Below are positions 21,777 to 32,199 of a stretch of 64,000 nucleotides of DNA, one piece after another. The position numbers were made by a program, and so were the translations under genes. This DNA is from Areca catechu. Lineage: Eukaryota > Streptophyta > Magnoliopsida > Arecales > Arecaceae. The stretch is taken from assembly GCA_021397845.1 (NCBI GenBank), contig CM038048.1, forward strand, positions 28,766,727 through 28,830,726, in the 5' to 3' direction. A model generated the notes under the pieces. It made no database searches, was not told the DNA's origin, and saw only the letters and a list, made by a program, of their open reading frames with translations. Each line of letters starts with the position of its first letter. Positions within the stretch are counted from its first letter, which is position 1.

Positions 21777-23248
21777 TGTTGCCTAGAAATGGAGCCCAAG
21801 AGGGGGGTTGAATTGGGTCTTTTAAAAATTTAACACAATAAAATGAAGGTCTAGTGGTGCTTGTGAGCAATAATAAATTAGATGCAAGATGATAGCAATT
21901 AATTAAGGAATATGAGAGGAAAAGAGCAATCACACACAAACACAAAGTTTATAGTGGTTCGGTGCAAACCTAGCACCTACATCCACTCTCCAAGCCATCC
22001 TTGGAAATTCCACTATAATCTACACCAGATTACAGTTGACTTGTTTTTCACAAGGCTCACAAGTCAGAACCTAAGTTGGTTTTGTCACCTAGGCTCACAA
22101 ACAAACCTAAATACTTGTTTTGTCTTCGGGCTCACAAGTTAACCCTAGTTGGTTTTAACACTTTGGCTCACCAACAAACCATAATAACCTTCTTTCAAGA
22201 CATCCTTGAAAGCAAGGTCAAAGTACAATTAAAACAGATATGAAATTTAAAAACTATAACAAACTCTCTTCAAGAGTAGATTGGAATCTTTGAAGCCCAA
22301 AGGATGCTTTGACTTCACTCTTCTTCAAGTTGCCTCTTTTTGGAATGTAGTAAGGTTGAGCTAGTAGGCTTTTCAGTGGAATCAAGCTAGAAGAGGCTTT
22401 TGATTTGAAGTTTGGAGAGAATATTGGCTTTAAGGCTTTTGAGTGGACTTGAATGCTCTTGAATAGACTTCTCTCTTGCTTTCTCTTCTTTTTCTTCACT
22501 TCTCATCTTTTAAAATGAGGTTGGTGGAGATTAAATACACCAAAAACCTTCTAAAAATGGTTTGTGACCGTTGGAGCATTGGAAATAGCCGTTTGGAGCT
22601 TGAAAACCAATTTCTGCAAGCTAGAAAAATAGATCCGTTAGAGCTGTCAGGCTGCAAGTGTCGACACTTGGCTGTCAGGTGTCGACACTTGGCTGTCAGG
22701 TGTCGACACTTGATTTCTGGGAGTCGACACTTGAACATTCAAGTATCGACACTTGATGCACAGGTGTCGACACTTGACACAAAAATCCTTGAAACAACAA
22801 AGTTCTATATTTTCAAAAATCTCAGGCCTTGAGTCGACACTTGAAATCTAAGTGTCGACACTTAGTGTCGACACTTGAATATAGGTGTCGATACTTGGCA
22901 TGCCAAGGATTTTTGTCCGTGCCAAATGCTAAAGTGTCGACACTTGACTGTCCAGGTGTCGACACTTGAGACTGAAAACATCCAGATTCAAGTGTAAATG
23001 CCTCGAAAACGAAATTAAAATTCATGAATATATTAATACATAATAGTTAAACAATTATAAGCCCTTTTTCAATGAAGTGGATGCCCGGATATGTGAAAAT
23101 TGCTCCGTGCTATTGCGTGCCATACACCATAAGTTTTTGAAATTTTGAGGTGCTTTCTTCCTGAAAACTTACAACTTGAAATCATCGTTAGAATACAATA
23201 TGCACTCAATGTTTTGTTATTCATCAAAATCACTGGGTGGAGCCAACA
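21777..23248 (-). repeat. Sire-1 5' LTR
   Basis: 1472-bp partner of 12242-13708. Most of the length is identical or differs by scattered transitions. The largest difference is within the palindrome array. Confidence 0.92.
22655..22969. repeat. Palindrome array in Sire-1 5' LTR
   Basis: Twelve GTCGA(C/T)ACTTG-type copies. Compared with 13120-13429 this LTR has lost one GAGTCGACACTTG unit and gained two units around 22860-22895, so copy number has shifted since insertion. Confidence 0.93.
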
Positions 23249-23253
23249 AAAAG

Positions 23254-24109
23254 AATGTAATTTAGCATGAAAAGGAGGTACGCATAATGAAGTGATGCTT
23301 CCCTTCATAGTTGGTACAGAATTAATTCCAGAAGTCCTTATATTTGAAGGCTTCTAGTTTCTTTGATACATCCTTTGGTATCCCACGCCTCTTAGCCAAA
23401 TGTTGACTAGTCATATGACACTTGGCAGTGGGAATTATGTTAGAAATTTGAAGAGCAATTATATGTCTCTTGGCACATGATATGACATATATAGATAAGC
23501 CTTTACATCCAAGAGACTCTTACTTGAAGAGTCTTATCAAGGGCTGAGGAAAGGATTTATCAGGTGCCCTCTCACTCTCTATATAAAAGTATTGGTAAAC
23601 TAATGCCAGGCATTCCAAAATTCATCCAGAGAAGTCCTTTCCATTTTCTCTTCCTTGTCTTAGGACAAAGGTCTCCTTTAAGACAAGCCTTGTCCATTTA
23701 AGACAAGACTTGTCATTTTAAGACAAGACCCTAGGAGGAGATATAGGAGGGATATCAGATTCTGAAAGAGGATTCAAAGAGGTCTCTGAGTGCCCTACAA
23801 GAGGGTAAGGATTCTAACAAAGGGAAAGAGAAGAAAGGCTACTGTGAAGCATCCTAGTCAAATAAGAAAGCTTGGTAGGATTGCTTCCTTGGTTTGATTC
23901 CTGTGTAGATCACCTCTGGAGGGTATACACTTGTATGCCTCATGAAAATTAAAGAGTATAACACACTAGGTATTCCTCTATAACCCTAAATTATAATTTA
24001 TTAGTTGTCATGGTCAAGTGGTCCAAGGGTTTAGGGTTTCGGCCAATTAGGGTTTCAATAATGATAATTTTGAAATCCGGTCTTTCACTGTGCTAGCCCA
24101 AACCCAATA
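23254..24109 (+). repeat. Co-A 5' LTR, right part
   Basis: Continuation of 10729-12241 after Sire-1. It keeps the Co-B LTR landmarks: the run of 'taagacaagac' direct/inverted motifs near 23655-23725, 'gtgccctacaagagggtaagg', and an end ...AACCCAATA before the primer site. A TATA box, CTATATAAAAG, lies at 23579-23589. The two parts total about 2.37 kb, close to 2.45 kb for Co-B. Confidence 0.8.
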
Positions 24110-24110
24110 G

Positions 24111-24123
24111 TGGTATTTGAGCC
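24111..24123 (+). promoter_or_regulatory. Co-A primer-binding site
   Basis: TGGTATTTGAGCC corresponds to TGGTATTAGAGCC of Co-B and to the initiator-Met type TGGTATCAGAGCC. Confidence 0.8.
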
Positions 24124-24673
24124 ATCTTGATTCATGCAATTAGTAGTCATTTCAGTGTTAATTGCTTGATTTGCTATGACTCATGCATGATTAATTTATA
24201 TTATGTATATGATCTGTTTTGCTTCTAGTAATTGCTTTGGATTGAGTTAGTCACCATGGCCATAAAGTCATAGAAGCTAAGTAGGGTTTAAAGGTTCTCT
24301 CTTCCCCTTCAATGGGATCTCTTATGACATGTTGGGGTGCTGCGTGGCCTTATCCCATCAACAAAAGAGGTGAACAGATAGTTATTTTAATCAAGCTTTG
24401 GTTATACATATTAGGGTTAATATGCTTATTTGCTAGAACATGTCATATTGGCATGTTTAATTAGGATATGTTTGAGACCATCAAAACCCTATTAAAAATT
24501 ATATTTAGTCATAGTGTAAGTTAATCATGATGCAAATCCATTTAAGGTTTGATTAGCCAATTGGTGTCCAAGCAAGTGGTTCTAGGGAGGAAAAGGGAAT
24601 GAGGTTTTTAATTGGTTTCATTGTCTGGCCTGGCCAATTCATTTGGTATCTAAGGAAAGAAACAAGAGGACCC
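24124..24673 (+). other. Co-A leader, part 1
   Basis: Untranslated leader homologous to Co-B 47442-48090. It includes the first two-thirds of the shared leader module (GGTGTCCAAGCAAGTGGTTC at 24565, CCTGGCCAATTC....TTTGGTATCTAAGG near 24630). It is cut at 24678 by Ch-4 and resumes at 33941. Confidence 0.75.
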
Positions 24674-24678
24674 CCTCA

Positions 24679-26413
24679 TGATGTAGGAAAGGACAAAAGA
24701 TGCTAGTATAGATGCTTATGATGCAAAGCGATTTTATAGTTGATGAGTTTTAAATGTTTTTATATGTTTTTGATTCCCGATCACAAACAAAAACTAGAAA
24801 TAGAAGAAACTGAATAATAGAAGCCTACACTAGCAAATCAAGGTCCTAAATAGTGAAAAAGAGAATAGGATCCCAGGATTAAGAAAACCCGGTAGGACTA
24901 AGCTCGATATGCAATACCTACTTAGGATATAGGGGCAAACCTCACACGTCTGAAGCGCCCGATGCAGAGATCGCTCGACTCGACGGATGCGGCCTAGATG
25001 CCCAAACAGTCGAACCCGCGGGTGCATCGGCTTTTGGTTTGGTGGTCGCGATGGCAAAGCAGACCATCTCCGTTGCCTGTGATACCAAGGGGGACCTGTA
25101 GGCAAGCAAAGGAGGGATTAGTGAAATGGAGAGAAGTATCGAAATGGAACTAAGGGAGGGTTGAGAAGGGGCTTCAAGCCTGGTGTCTGGCTGGATTCCG
25201 AAGTTGAAGAAAGGGATAACTTGGGGCCTCGCACCCCATGACGTCCCAGAGGATGAAGGAATGTGTCCTCACACCACTCAACATCCCGGAGGACGAAGGA
25301 CTTGTGATGCCCTGGGGCGATAGAAAGGTGGCCTCACACCACTCGACATCACTGGGGATGAAGGAATCTTCACTCAAACCTAGTCTAGGAGACAATGGTT
25401 GGAGGAGAAACAAAACTCAAGCTCTTTCATATAATCATTCAATACCTTTTACAATGGAGGGGTTGGGTCCTTTAAATAGGCACCCAAGGCCCATTTGAAT
25501 TCAAAACAATTCAAACCTTTGAACCCAAATTACAACCCAAAAAGATGGGGCCCATATGGATGGGGAAAGCTCTTCATGGCCGACCAAATGAAGGAAGGGA
25601 TTGGCATGGCATGTGGGAGGGCTTGGAGAGGGGAATTGGCCTCTTGACTTCCTTCTTTGCATGTTCACTTTGGAAAGGAAATAGGGAGCAAGGCTTGCTT
25701 GAAGGGATGTGCCTCCTTTGGTTCTTCAATGCCCATTTGGAGTGACTCATGGTCGGCGAAGGTGGAGGAAGCTTTGGGCATTGCAAAGTTGAAGGCTTGG
25801 AATGGGGAATGTGTCCCTTGACTTTCATCTCTTGTATGAATACTTTGGAAAGAAGACTTGGGAGATGGCTTGCTTTGTGGCTTGGTCTCTTCATGAATCT
25901 TCAATGCCCCATTGATGATGGATCATGGCATGATGTGGGGGAGGGAAGATGGGGATGATGTCTCCTCCTTCCATGGTTGCCCAAATTAAAATGGTATAGG
26001 GGGCGTGTGGAAAGCAAGAGGGGTGCCTCCTTGCTTCCTTGGATGCCCAAGTGTCAATTGATGTGGCACCACATAGGTGGCTGAGGTGGTGCCTAGGTTG
26101 GCATCTCCCCAAGTGTAAGAGGTGGGTTGGCCCACAAGAAACTTGACTTGGTCTTGAAAGCTAGGTTGACTTCAATTTAGCTTGGGCCTAATCCAAACTC
26201 AGACTCGAACCAAAAATAAATATAGGACCCATGATCTAAACTTGATCCAAATTGGTCAATGTACAAGACTAAAAAACTTAGACTTGGTGCATTACTCAAA
26301 ATTATAAAATTACTTTGGCTTATAGCCTTATTACATGACTCACAAAAGTGAAACCCTAATCTGAGATCCATAGAGGGTTGAGGAGCCTCTGTCGGATCCT
26401 AGTGCCCACACCA
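24679..26413 (-). repeat. Ch-4 3' LTR
   Basis: Element-sense start TGGTGTGGGCACTAGGATCC, end ...TTTCCTACATCA. Partner 32200-33940, roughly 96% identical by eye. It contains a TATTTAAAG TATA-like box (near 25475, minus) and three imperfect ~50-70-bp repeats at 25215-25375 ('gcctcacaccactcgacatcc.ggaggatgaagga'). Confidence 0.9.
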
Positions 26414-27400
26414 GTTCTCCCGGGATGGGAGGAACTCGACCCTATCGAGTAAGGGTTAGTTTGGCTTTGGTAGCTCTCCAAGATATCAGGGTCGATGCGC
26501 TGCAAGTCCTCCCAGGTGATCCACGAGTCATCGGACTCGGGTCGACCTTGCCATCGAACCAAGTAACGTTGATAGCCTTTGCCCAGGTAGTGATAGCTTG
26601 GTAATTTAGGACATGCTCGATCCGCTCTCCTCTCTCAGGTAAAACTAGAGGTGGAGATCTGGTTCGGGTTCACTCTCAAAAGGAAGGTCAGGTCCAAATG
26701 GCTCGCTAGGTATGTTCGCAAGTTCCCTATACTCAACTAAGTCAGAGATATTGAATGTCGAGCTAATTCCATAATTCGGATGTAATTCTAGCACATAGGC
26801 ATTAGGGCCCATTCTCCTAATCACTTTAAAGGGAGCAGCCCCACGAGCATGAAGCTTCTTAACGATTTCCGATGGAAACCGTTCAGGCCAGAGCCTAATC
26901 ATTACAAAATCTCCTATTTCAAACTCTTTGGCTCGCTTTCGAGAATCAGCCAGCCTTTTATATGTGTTATTACTTATATTAATTTTCTGACTAATTTCTT
27001 TATGCATGTCCCTAATATGCTGTGCAAGTGATTCAGCGAACTCAGAGACACGTGCATGGATGGGTAGGGGAATCAGGTCAAGAGGTCGGTTAGGCTTGTA
27101 CCCACAGACGACCTCAAAAGGACTCTTCCTGGTGGTCCTATTCATAGAACTGTTGTAGGCGAACTCGGCTCGAGGTAAAAGAAGATCCCAATTTCCCATA
27201 TGTTTGCCTATCAAGAATCTAAGAAGGTTCCCTAGGCTGCGGTTGACTACCTCTATTTGTCCATCGGTTTGCGGGTGGTAGGCAGTGGAGAACTGGAGCT
27301 TGGTGCCTAGGAGGTGCCAAAGGGTTTTCCAGAAATAGCTAGTGAAGCGGACATCCCTATCGGACACTATGGTCTTGGGTAGGCCATGTAACTTGACCAC
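26356..27400 (-). pseudogene. Ch-4 integrase core, C-terminal region and chromodomain
   Basis: 27400-26645 is open: VSDRDVRFTSYFWKTLWHLLGT, AYHPQTDGQIEVVNRSLGNLLR (second Asp and the Glu of the DDE triad present), then KKLHARGAAPFKVI and FNISDLVEYRE. After a break, 26562-26356 gives the chromodomain: MVRWQGRPESDDSWITWEDLQRIDPDILE, then SSSHPGRTGVGTRIRQRLLNPLWISD. The last ~20 codons are read from the LTR itself. Chromodomains of this kind target integration to modified histones. Aromatic-cage positions look partly changed (GRP instead of GYP). Confidence 0.9.
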
Positions 27401-27830
27401 ATGCTAAAGAAAAAGCTTGGCAACCTTGGAAGCATCTAGGGTCTGGGAGCAGCGTATGAAATGAGCCATTTTGGAGAACCTATCCACTACTACAAAGATA
27501 GAATCGTGCTTCCTTGCGGTCTTGGGTAATCCTACCACAAAATCCATATTGAGGTCTTGCCAAGGGTGACTAGGTACGGGCAGAGGTGTGTAAAGGCCAG
27601 TATTCTGCTTTTGCTGTTTGGCCACAGCACAAGTCCGGTACCTAGAGACGATGTTGGCGACATCTTTCTTGAGGCCAGGCCAAAAGAACTGGTCTTCAAC
27701 AACCAAAGTGGTCTTCTCCCTACCAAAGTGACCAGCTAGGCCTCCCGCAAGGGTTTTCCACACTAAAAACTCCCGGAGTGAAGACTTGGGAATGCACAAC
27801 TTATTATCCTTGAAGAGATAACCATCCTGT
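27401..27830 (-). pseudogene. Ch-4 integrase N-terminal zinc region and first catalytic Asp
   Basis: GGLAGHFGREKT, FFWPGLKKDVANIVSRYRTC, then WQDLNMDFVVGLP with the first DDE Asp, and VVVDRFSKMAHFI. The zinc-binding HHCC set is damaged: the first His (expected in 'ETHAGG') reads Leu and the first Cys reads Tyr. A TAG stop separates this segment from the core at 27400, where a Gln codon is expected. Confidence 0.88.
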
Positions 27831-29416
27831 AAGGTATAGTTACTATGGGCACTAGATGGTTCTTGAAGCTTAGACTGGAAGATCTCACTAAAGTTAGGAC
27901 AAGATTCGTATTGTTCCTAAAGTCGGTCAAATCCTACAACCTCAGTCCTAACTGTGTTTAACAACAGGGCACGATGGCTAAGGGCATCAGCTACCTTATT
28001 CTCAGTACCAGCATGATGTTTAAGCACAAAGGTATAAGCTTGGATATACTCGACCCACTTAGCGTGCCTAGGGTTCAATCATTTCTGGGAGTTCGGTACC
28101 GAAGGGCTTCATGGTCTGAAAATAGAACGAACTCATGGGGTAACAGGTAATGCCTCCAGTACCTAAGGGCTTGGACGACTGCATAAAACTCTTTATCGTA
28201 AGTCGAGTACTTAATTTTGGCCTCATTAAGTTTTTCGCTAAAGAAGGCCACGGGGTGATTTTCCTGACTAAGTACCCCACCGATTCCAACTCTCGAAGCA
28301 TCACAAGCAACCTCAAAAACCTTAGAAAAATCTGGCAATCTTAGGACAGGTGCTTGTATCATTCTATCCTTAATTTCATGGAAGGCCTTGTCTGCAGCTT
28401 TAGTCCATTAAAAACTTTCCTTCCTGATGCAGTCGGTTATAGGTGATACAATTGAACTAAACCCCCGAATGAAATGTCTATAAAATGTGGCTAGGCCATG
28501 GAAACTACGTACATCGTGGATACTAGCAGGGATAGGCCACTCAACTATAGCTCTAACTTTTTTGGGTTGGTGGAAACTCCTTCAGGGGTAACTACAAAGC
28601 CTAAGAAGATAACCCTAGTTGTCATGAATTCACACTTCTTAGGGTTGGCGTAAAGGCTATTCTCCCTAAGGGTTTGGCAAACTAACTTTAAGTGGTTAAG
28701 GTGGTCCTCTTTGGTCTTGCTATATATCAAGATGTCATCAAAATATACTACTAAGAATTTTCCAGTGAATTCTTGCAAGACTTGGGTCATGACCCTCATA
28801 AAGGTACTAGGTGCTTTAGACAACCCGAAGGGCGTCACTACCCACTCGAACAGATTATCCTTAGTCTTAAATGCCATCTTCCATTCATCCCCCGATCGAA
28901 TTCTAATTTGGTGGTAACCACTCTTGATGTCTATGTTGGAAAAGATAGTGGCACCAGCCATCATATCGAGCATATCATCTAGGCGGGGAATGGGAAACCT
29001 ATATTTGATTGTAATTTTGTTGATAGCCCTGCTATCAACACACATTCTCCAGGTCCTGTCTTTTTTAGGGGTAAGTAGGGCAGGGACGGCACAGGGACTT
29101 AAACTCTCCATAAGAAAACCCTTCCTAAGCAACTCTCCCACTTATTTCTGAAGTTCTTGGTGTTTAGTGGGGTTCATCCTATAGTGGGGAAGGTTGGGCA
29201 AAGTGGATCCTGGGACCAAATCTATTGCATGCTGGATGTCCCTAAGGGGTGGCAATTGATCAGGTAATTCTTCAGGGAAAACATCCTCAAATTCTTTTAG
29301 AGTCTTCACTATCTCTTGGGGGTGTTCTACTTTGGTTGGTTCGTGACTATCCTTGGTGGCTAGAATCCAAACAGGGGCTCCCTTTGTAATCTCTTTCTCT
29401 AGCTCCTTAGGTTTGA
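27831..29416 (-). pseudogene. Ch-4 reverse transcriptase and RNase H
   Basis: The region upstream of RT reads EELPDQLPPLRDIQHAIDLVPGSTLPNLPHYRMNP, then a stop. 29141-28545 is open (198 codons): ALLTPKKDRTWRMCVDSRAIN, IDIKSGYHQIR, the active site VVYFDDILIYS (YFDD, intact), then FLGFVVTPEGV. 28540-28363 is the thumb/tether (SFHGLATFYRHFIRGFS). 28362-28075 is RNase H (VACDASRVGIGGVLSQ, STYDKEFYAVVQAL, FSDHEALR). 28074-27990 reads HAKWVEYIQAYTFVLKHHAGTENKVADALS. At least three stops or frame changes occur. Confidence 0.93.
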
Positions 29417-29962
29417 TCAGGTTGACCCCTGTTTTCTTCTCTTTAAGGCCACTAGATCCATTCTTGACTGGGTCCTTTGGTTGGATTGGGTTGATTGTAA
29501 TTTTTTTTTTTCATGGTGGAAAAAGACACAGGTACTGGATCGACCATAAAGGGTGGCATCATGGTCGAAAAGCCAGGGTCGACCTAGGATGATACTACCA
29601 ACACCCATGGGTAAGACGTCACACCAAATCGATTCTTCATAGGAAATCATTTTTATCTTGATTTGGCACCTAGATTTTATTAGGATTGAAGTTGAATCTA
29701 TCCAGGAGACTTTGTAAGGGTTGGGGTAGGGAACTGTGGCTAGTCCTAAAGATTTGATAGTACTCAAGGAAAGGGCATTGACACAGCTTCCACTATTAAT
29801 AATGACCTTACATGCCTTATCTCCTAGCTTGATCAGGGTCTGTAGGATGTTAGTCCTACGCCAATCTTCCTGCACTACGTTTTGGGCTAGGATGCATCTG
29901 ACTACTCCTAGAAGGTCTTCAGATTCATACAGCTCTTCCACTCCCTTGTACTCTTCCAACAA
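29417..29962 (-). pseudogene. Ch-4 aspartic protease
   Basis: 181-codon open segment. A retropepsin-like fold is recognisable from KVIINSGSCVNALS, VSWIDSTSI, MISYEESIWCDVLPMGVGSIILGRPWLFDHDA. The catalytic motif should be D-S-G. Here it is N-S-G (AAT for GAT), so the enzyme would be inactive. The upstream part (LEEYKGVEELYESEDLLGVVRCILAQ) is an acidic gag-protease linker. Confidence 0.88.
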
Positions 29963-31171
29963 CTAATTTTTAGGATCATAGACTTCCTCCTCAGGTTCAA
30001 CAATGGGTTCGGGTTCAGTTTCAGTCGGTTCATCTATAAGTAGGGCAGGGGCGGTGCTCTGACTAGCAAAATGTCCAGGTTTATGACACCTATAGCAGTT
30101 ACCTTGGGTTCGGGTCTCCTCTGGACTTCAATAGCTTTACCCTTGTCCTCTCTACTGTATTGGGGTCGATTCAGACAGGGATGACTAGGACTGGGTCGGG
30201 CTAGGCTTGGTCGACTTGGGTCAGATCGGTTCAGGCTTGGTCAACTTGGGTAAGCCTGGCTATAACCTTGGGTGGATCCAGGGATACGGCTCTGGTTCCT
30301 AAAGGGCTCAGGTTTTTCGTAGGCGGGAGCTCTCTGGAAACGCTCACAGAGCCTAGCAACTTGGTAAGCTTCTTCCAAGGTTTTGATTGCTCTAAAGTAT
30401 AGCTCTCTCTGAATATCTGGGTGTAGGCTAGCCCTAAACCTAGACAGGGTTAACTCTGGCGACTCTACAACCTTACATCGCATAACATATTCATCAAACT
30501 TGGCGATATAGTCGGCCTCACTCTTACTCCCTTGACTTAGGGTTTGCCATTGGTCCAACAGTTTCTGGGTGTAGGATGTAGGTAGGTATTTTCTTCTAAG
30601 CTTATCTTTCATTTCCCCCCAAGCTGTTATGGGTAGTTGTCCTTTCTGCTCTATGTAATTTTGACGCTATTCCAAAACAACCTAGCTTGGTGAACCAACC
30701 TAAGCTTGGCAAACTTAAACTTAGTTCTATGAGACATAGAGTACCAATCAAAATACTGTTCCATAGCTAACTCCCAATCTTCATACACCCTGGGATCTTA
30801 ACTTCCATCGAAAGTGGGTGCCTCAAGCTTGATGCTCCTAATGGCTCTTTCTTCATGTCCTCCAGATTGGGTCTCCTAGGACGGGTATCAAAGAAGGGAT
30901 CAGGGTCTCTCCCAAATTCATCATCATAGTAAGGGTATTGTTGTAGGTTTCTCCTGGGATGAGGGGACTCAGGACCGGCTTCAGGTCAGGGCCTAGCAGC
31001 TTCCTCTATGGGTCCTAGTCTGGCCTTTATTTGATAAAGTCTATTAGTCAACTGGTTGCTTAATTGAGTCATGGATTGAGTTAGGGCTCCAATGTCAGCT
31101 CGAAGTTGGTCCATGGCTTCGGTAGGGGGTGGAGAAGGTGGGTGAAAAGAGGTTCCTGATCTAGTGCACAT
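29963..31171 (-). pseudogene. Ch-4 gag
   Basis: Starts MCTRSGTSFHPPSPPP (31171), the family gag N-terminus, then a helix (LRADIGALTQSMTQLSNQLTNRLYQIKARL) and a stop after 61 codons. 30612-30241 encodes the retrotransposon gag core (MKDKLRRKYLPTSYTQKLLDQWQTLSQGSKSEADYIAKFDEYVMRC....LSRFRASLHPDIQREL). A zinc knuckle near 30110-30070 reads CYRCHKPGHFASQS, with the last Cys replaced by Ser. Multiple frame breaks lie between the segments. Confidence 0.88.
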
Positions 31172-31265
31172 GTAACATACACAGAACGGTGCTACGGTTC
31201 GCTAGACCTAGGAGATCTCACCAAATGTGAGGTCAAGAAGATGAACCTAGAAGTAGAAACTTGGC

Positions 31266-31411
31266 ACCTGGCCAGGTAAGTGTAAGGTTAGTGGAGGTTC
31301 CTCTCTGCTTGCCTTCGACACCAATTTGAAATTGCCTAGGTAAGCGAACCAACCCACTTCCCTTTGGGATCTAGTCCTTGAACTACTTTCCTAGACACCA
31401 GCTACTCAAGC
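31266..31411 (-). other. Shared leader module in Ch-4
   Basis: Minus strand: GGTGTCTAGGAAAGTAGTTCA, then CTTACCTAGGCAATTTCAAATTGGTGTCGAAGG, then CACTTACCTGGCC. Same order and spacing as in the other chromoviruses and in Co-A/Co-B. The hairpin arms CAATT/AATTG are retained although the bases differ from the sister copies. Confidence 0.7.
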
Positions 31412-32180
31412 ATACACCAACAAGTGATCTAGCTTGGCTCGGCACTTGGGTCGACCCGACTTCGTGGGTGTCCCTAGCTCACTAGAGCAGATTAAGAGTC
31501 TAATCAATTTTAGTTATTGGCTGGGGTTCGATATGTTGGGTGGTGGTTTTTGGGCTAGGGACAGGGAATGAAATCCTGACCCTATGTTAATTTGACGCCC
31601 TTAGGATGAGTTATGCAAAATGATGCACACAAATGACTAATGAAATGACTTAAAATTTTTTTATTTTATTGTGTTTTTTGGATGTGTGAATGCTAAACAA
31701 AATGCAGGAATTGAAATATGCCCCTAAATGCAAGAAATAAGCTTGATGGATGAATGAAGCAAGAAATGAGATGCTTGCTAGAATTTCAGACCTGAGATTT
31801 TTTCAGGTAGTATTTTGGCTTGTAAAAATTTTACAAATTAAGATAAAATCTGAGAAAATTCAAACAAATACTTTAAATTACATTTTATCTATCAAAATAA
31901 AAATCAGGAAATTTGAAGGTCTCTATAGAGAGAAAAAAATCAATGTTCAGACCATATACAGGCTAAATAGAATGCAGAAAATGAAAGGAAAAGATGCAAG
32001 GTTTATAATCTATTACTCATTGTTTTTCCCCTTCTAGGGTCGATTCACAGCAACATTCCTACTGCCTTAGGAGATTCCCGTGGAATGGGAGGCGATGGTC
32101 TTGAAACCCTACTTTTCTTCTAAGACCGGACGGCCTGGTGAAGCACCCGATCCAGGTACTTAAAGAGCACTAGTCCTAAC

Positions 32181-32195
32181 CATGCTCTGATACCA
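32181..32195 (-). promoter_or_regulatory. Ch-4 primer-binding site (tRNA-iMet type)
   Basis: Minus strand TGGTATCAGAGCATG, 4 nt from the LTR end at 32200. Confidence 0.9.
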
Positions 32196-32199
32196 ATAA

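Larger units (their letters stand above)
12242..23248 (-). mobile_element. Sire-1: Sirevirus-type Ty1/copia element
   Basis: 11.0-kb element with LTRs of ~1.47 kb, perfect 5-bp target duplication AAAAG (12237-12241 and 23249-23253), an initiator-Met primer site, gag with zinc knuckles, protease, integrase, RT and RNase H in copia order, then an extra ORF (env-like) between pol and the 3' LTR, and several polypurine tracts. The env-like ORF plus multiple polypurine tracts are established Sirevirus hallmarks. LTR copies are near-identical apart from repeat gain/loss, so the insertion is fairly young, yet coding is broken by stops and frameshifts. Confidence 0.92.

Noticed and set aside
25574..25904. 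106- and 79-codon Pro/Ser/Lys-rich ORFs, repeated at 33095-33425
   Set aside because: LTR-internal in Ch-4. Two overlapping frames are both open, and the composition is a by-product of the GC-rich repeat wording.
29720..29990. Host gene hidden between retroelements
   Set aside because: Every longer ORF on either strand was traced to a gag, pol, env-like or LTR sequence, or to a shadow frame. No exon-intron structure of a known plant gene was seen anywhere in the window.
31750..32037. 95-codon plus-strand ORF in the Ch-4 leader
   Set aside because: AT-rich, antisense to the element, between the primer site and gag, with no domain.
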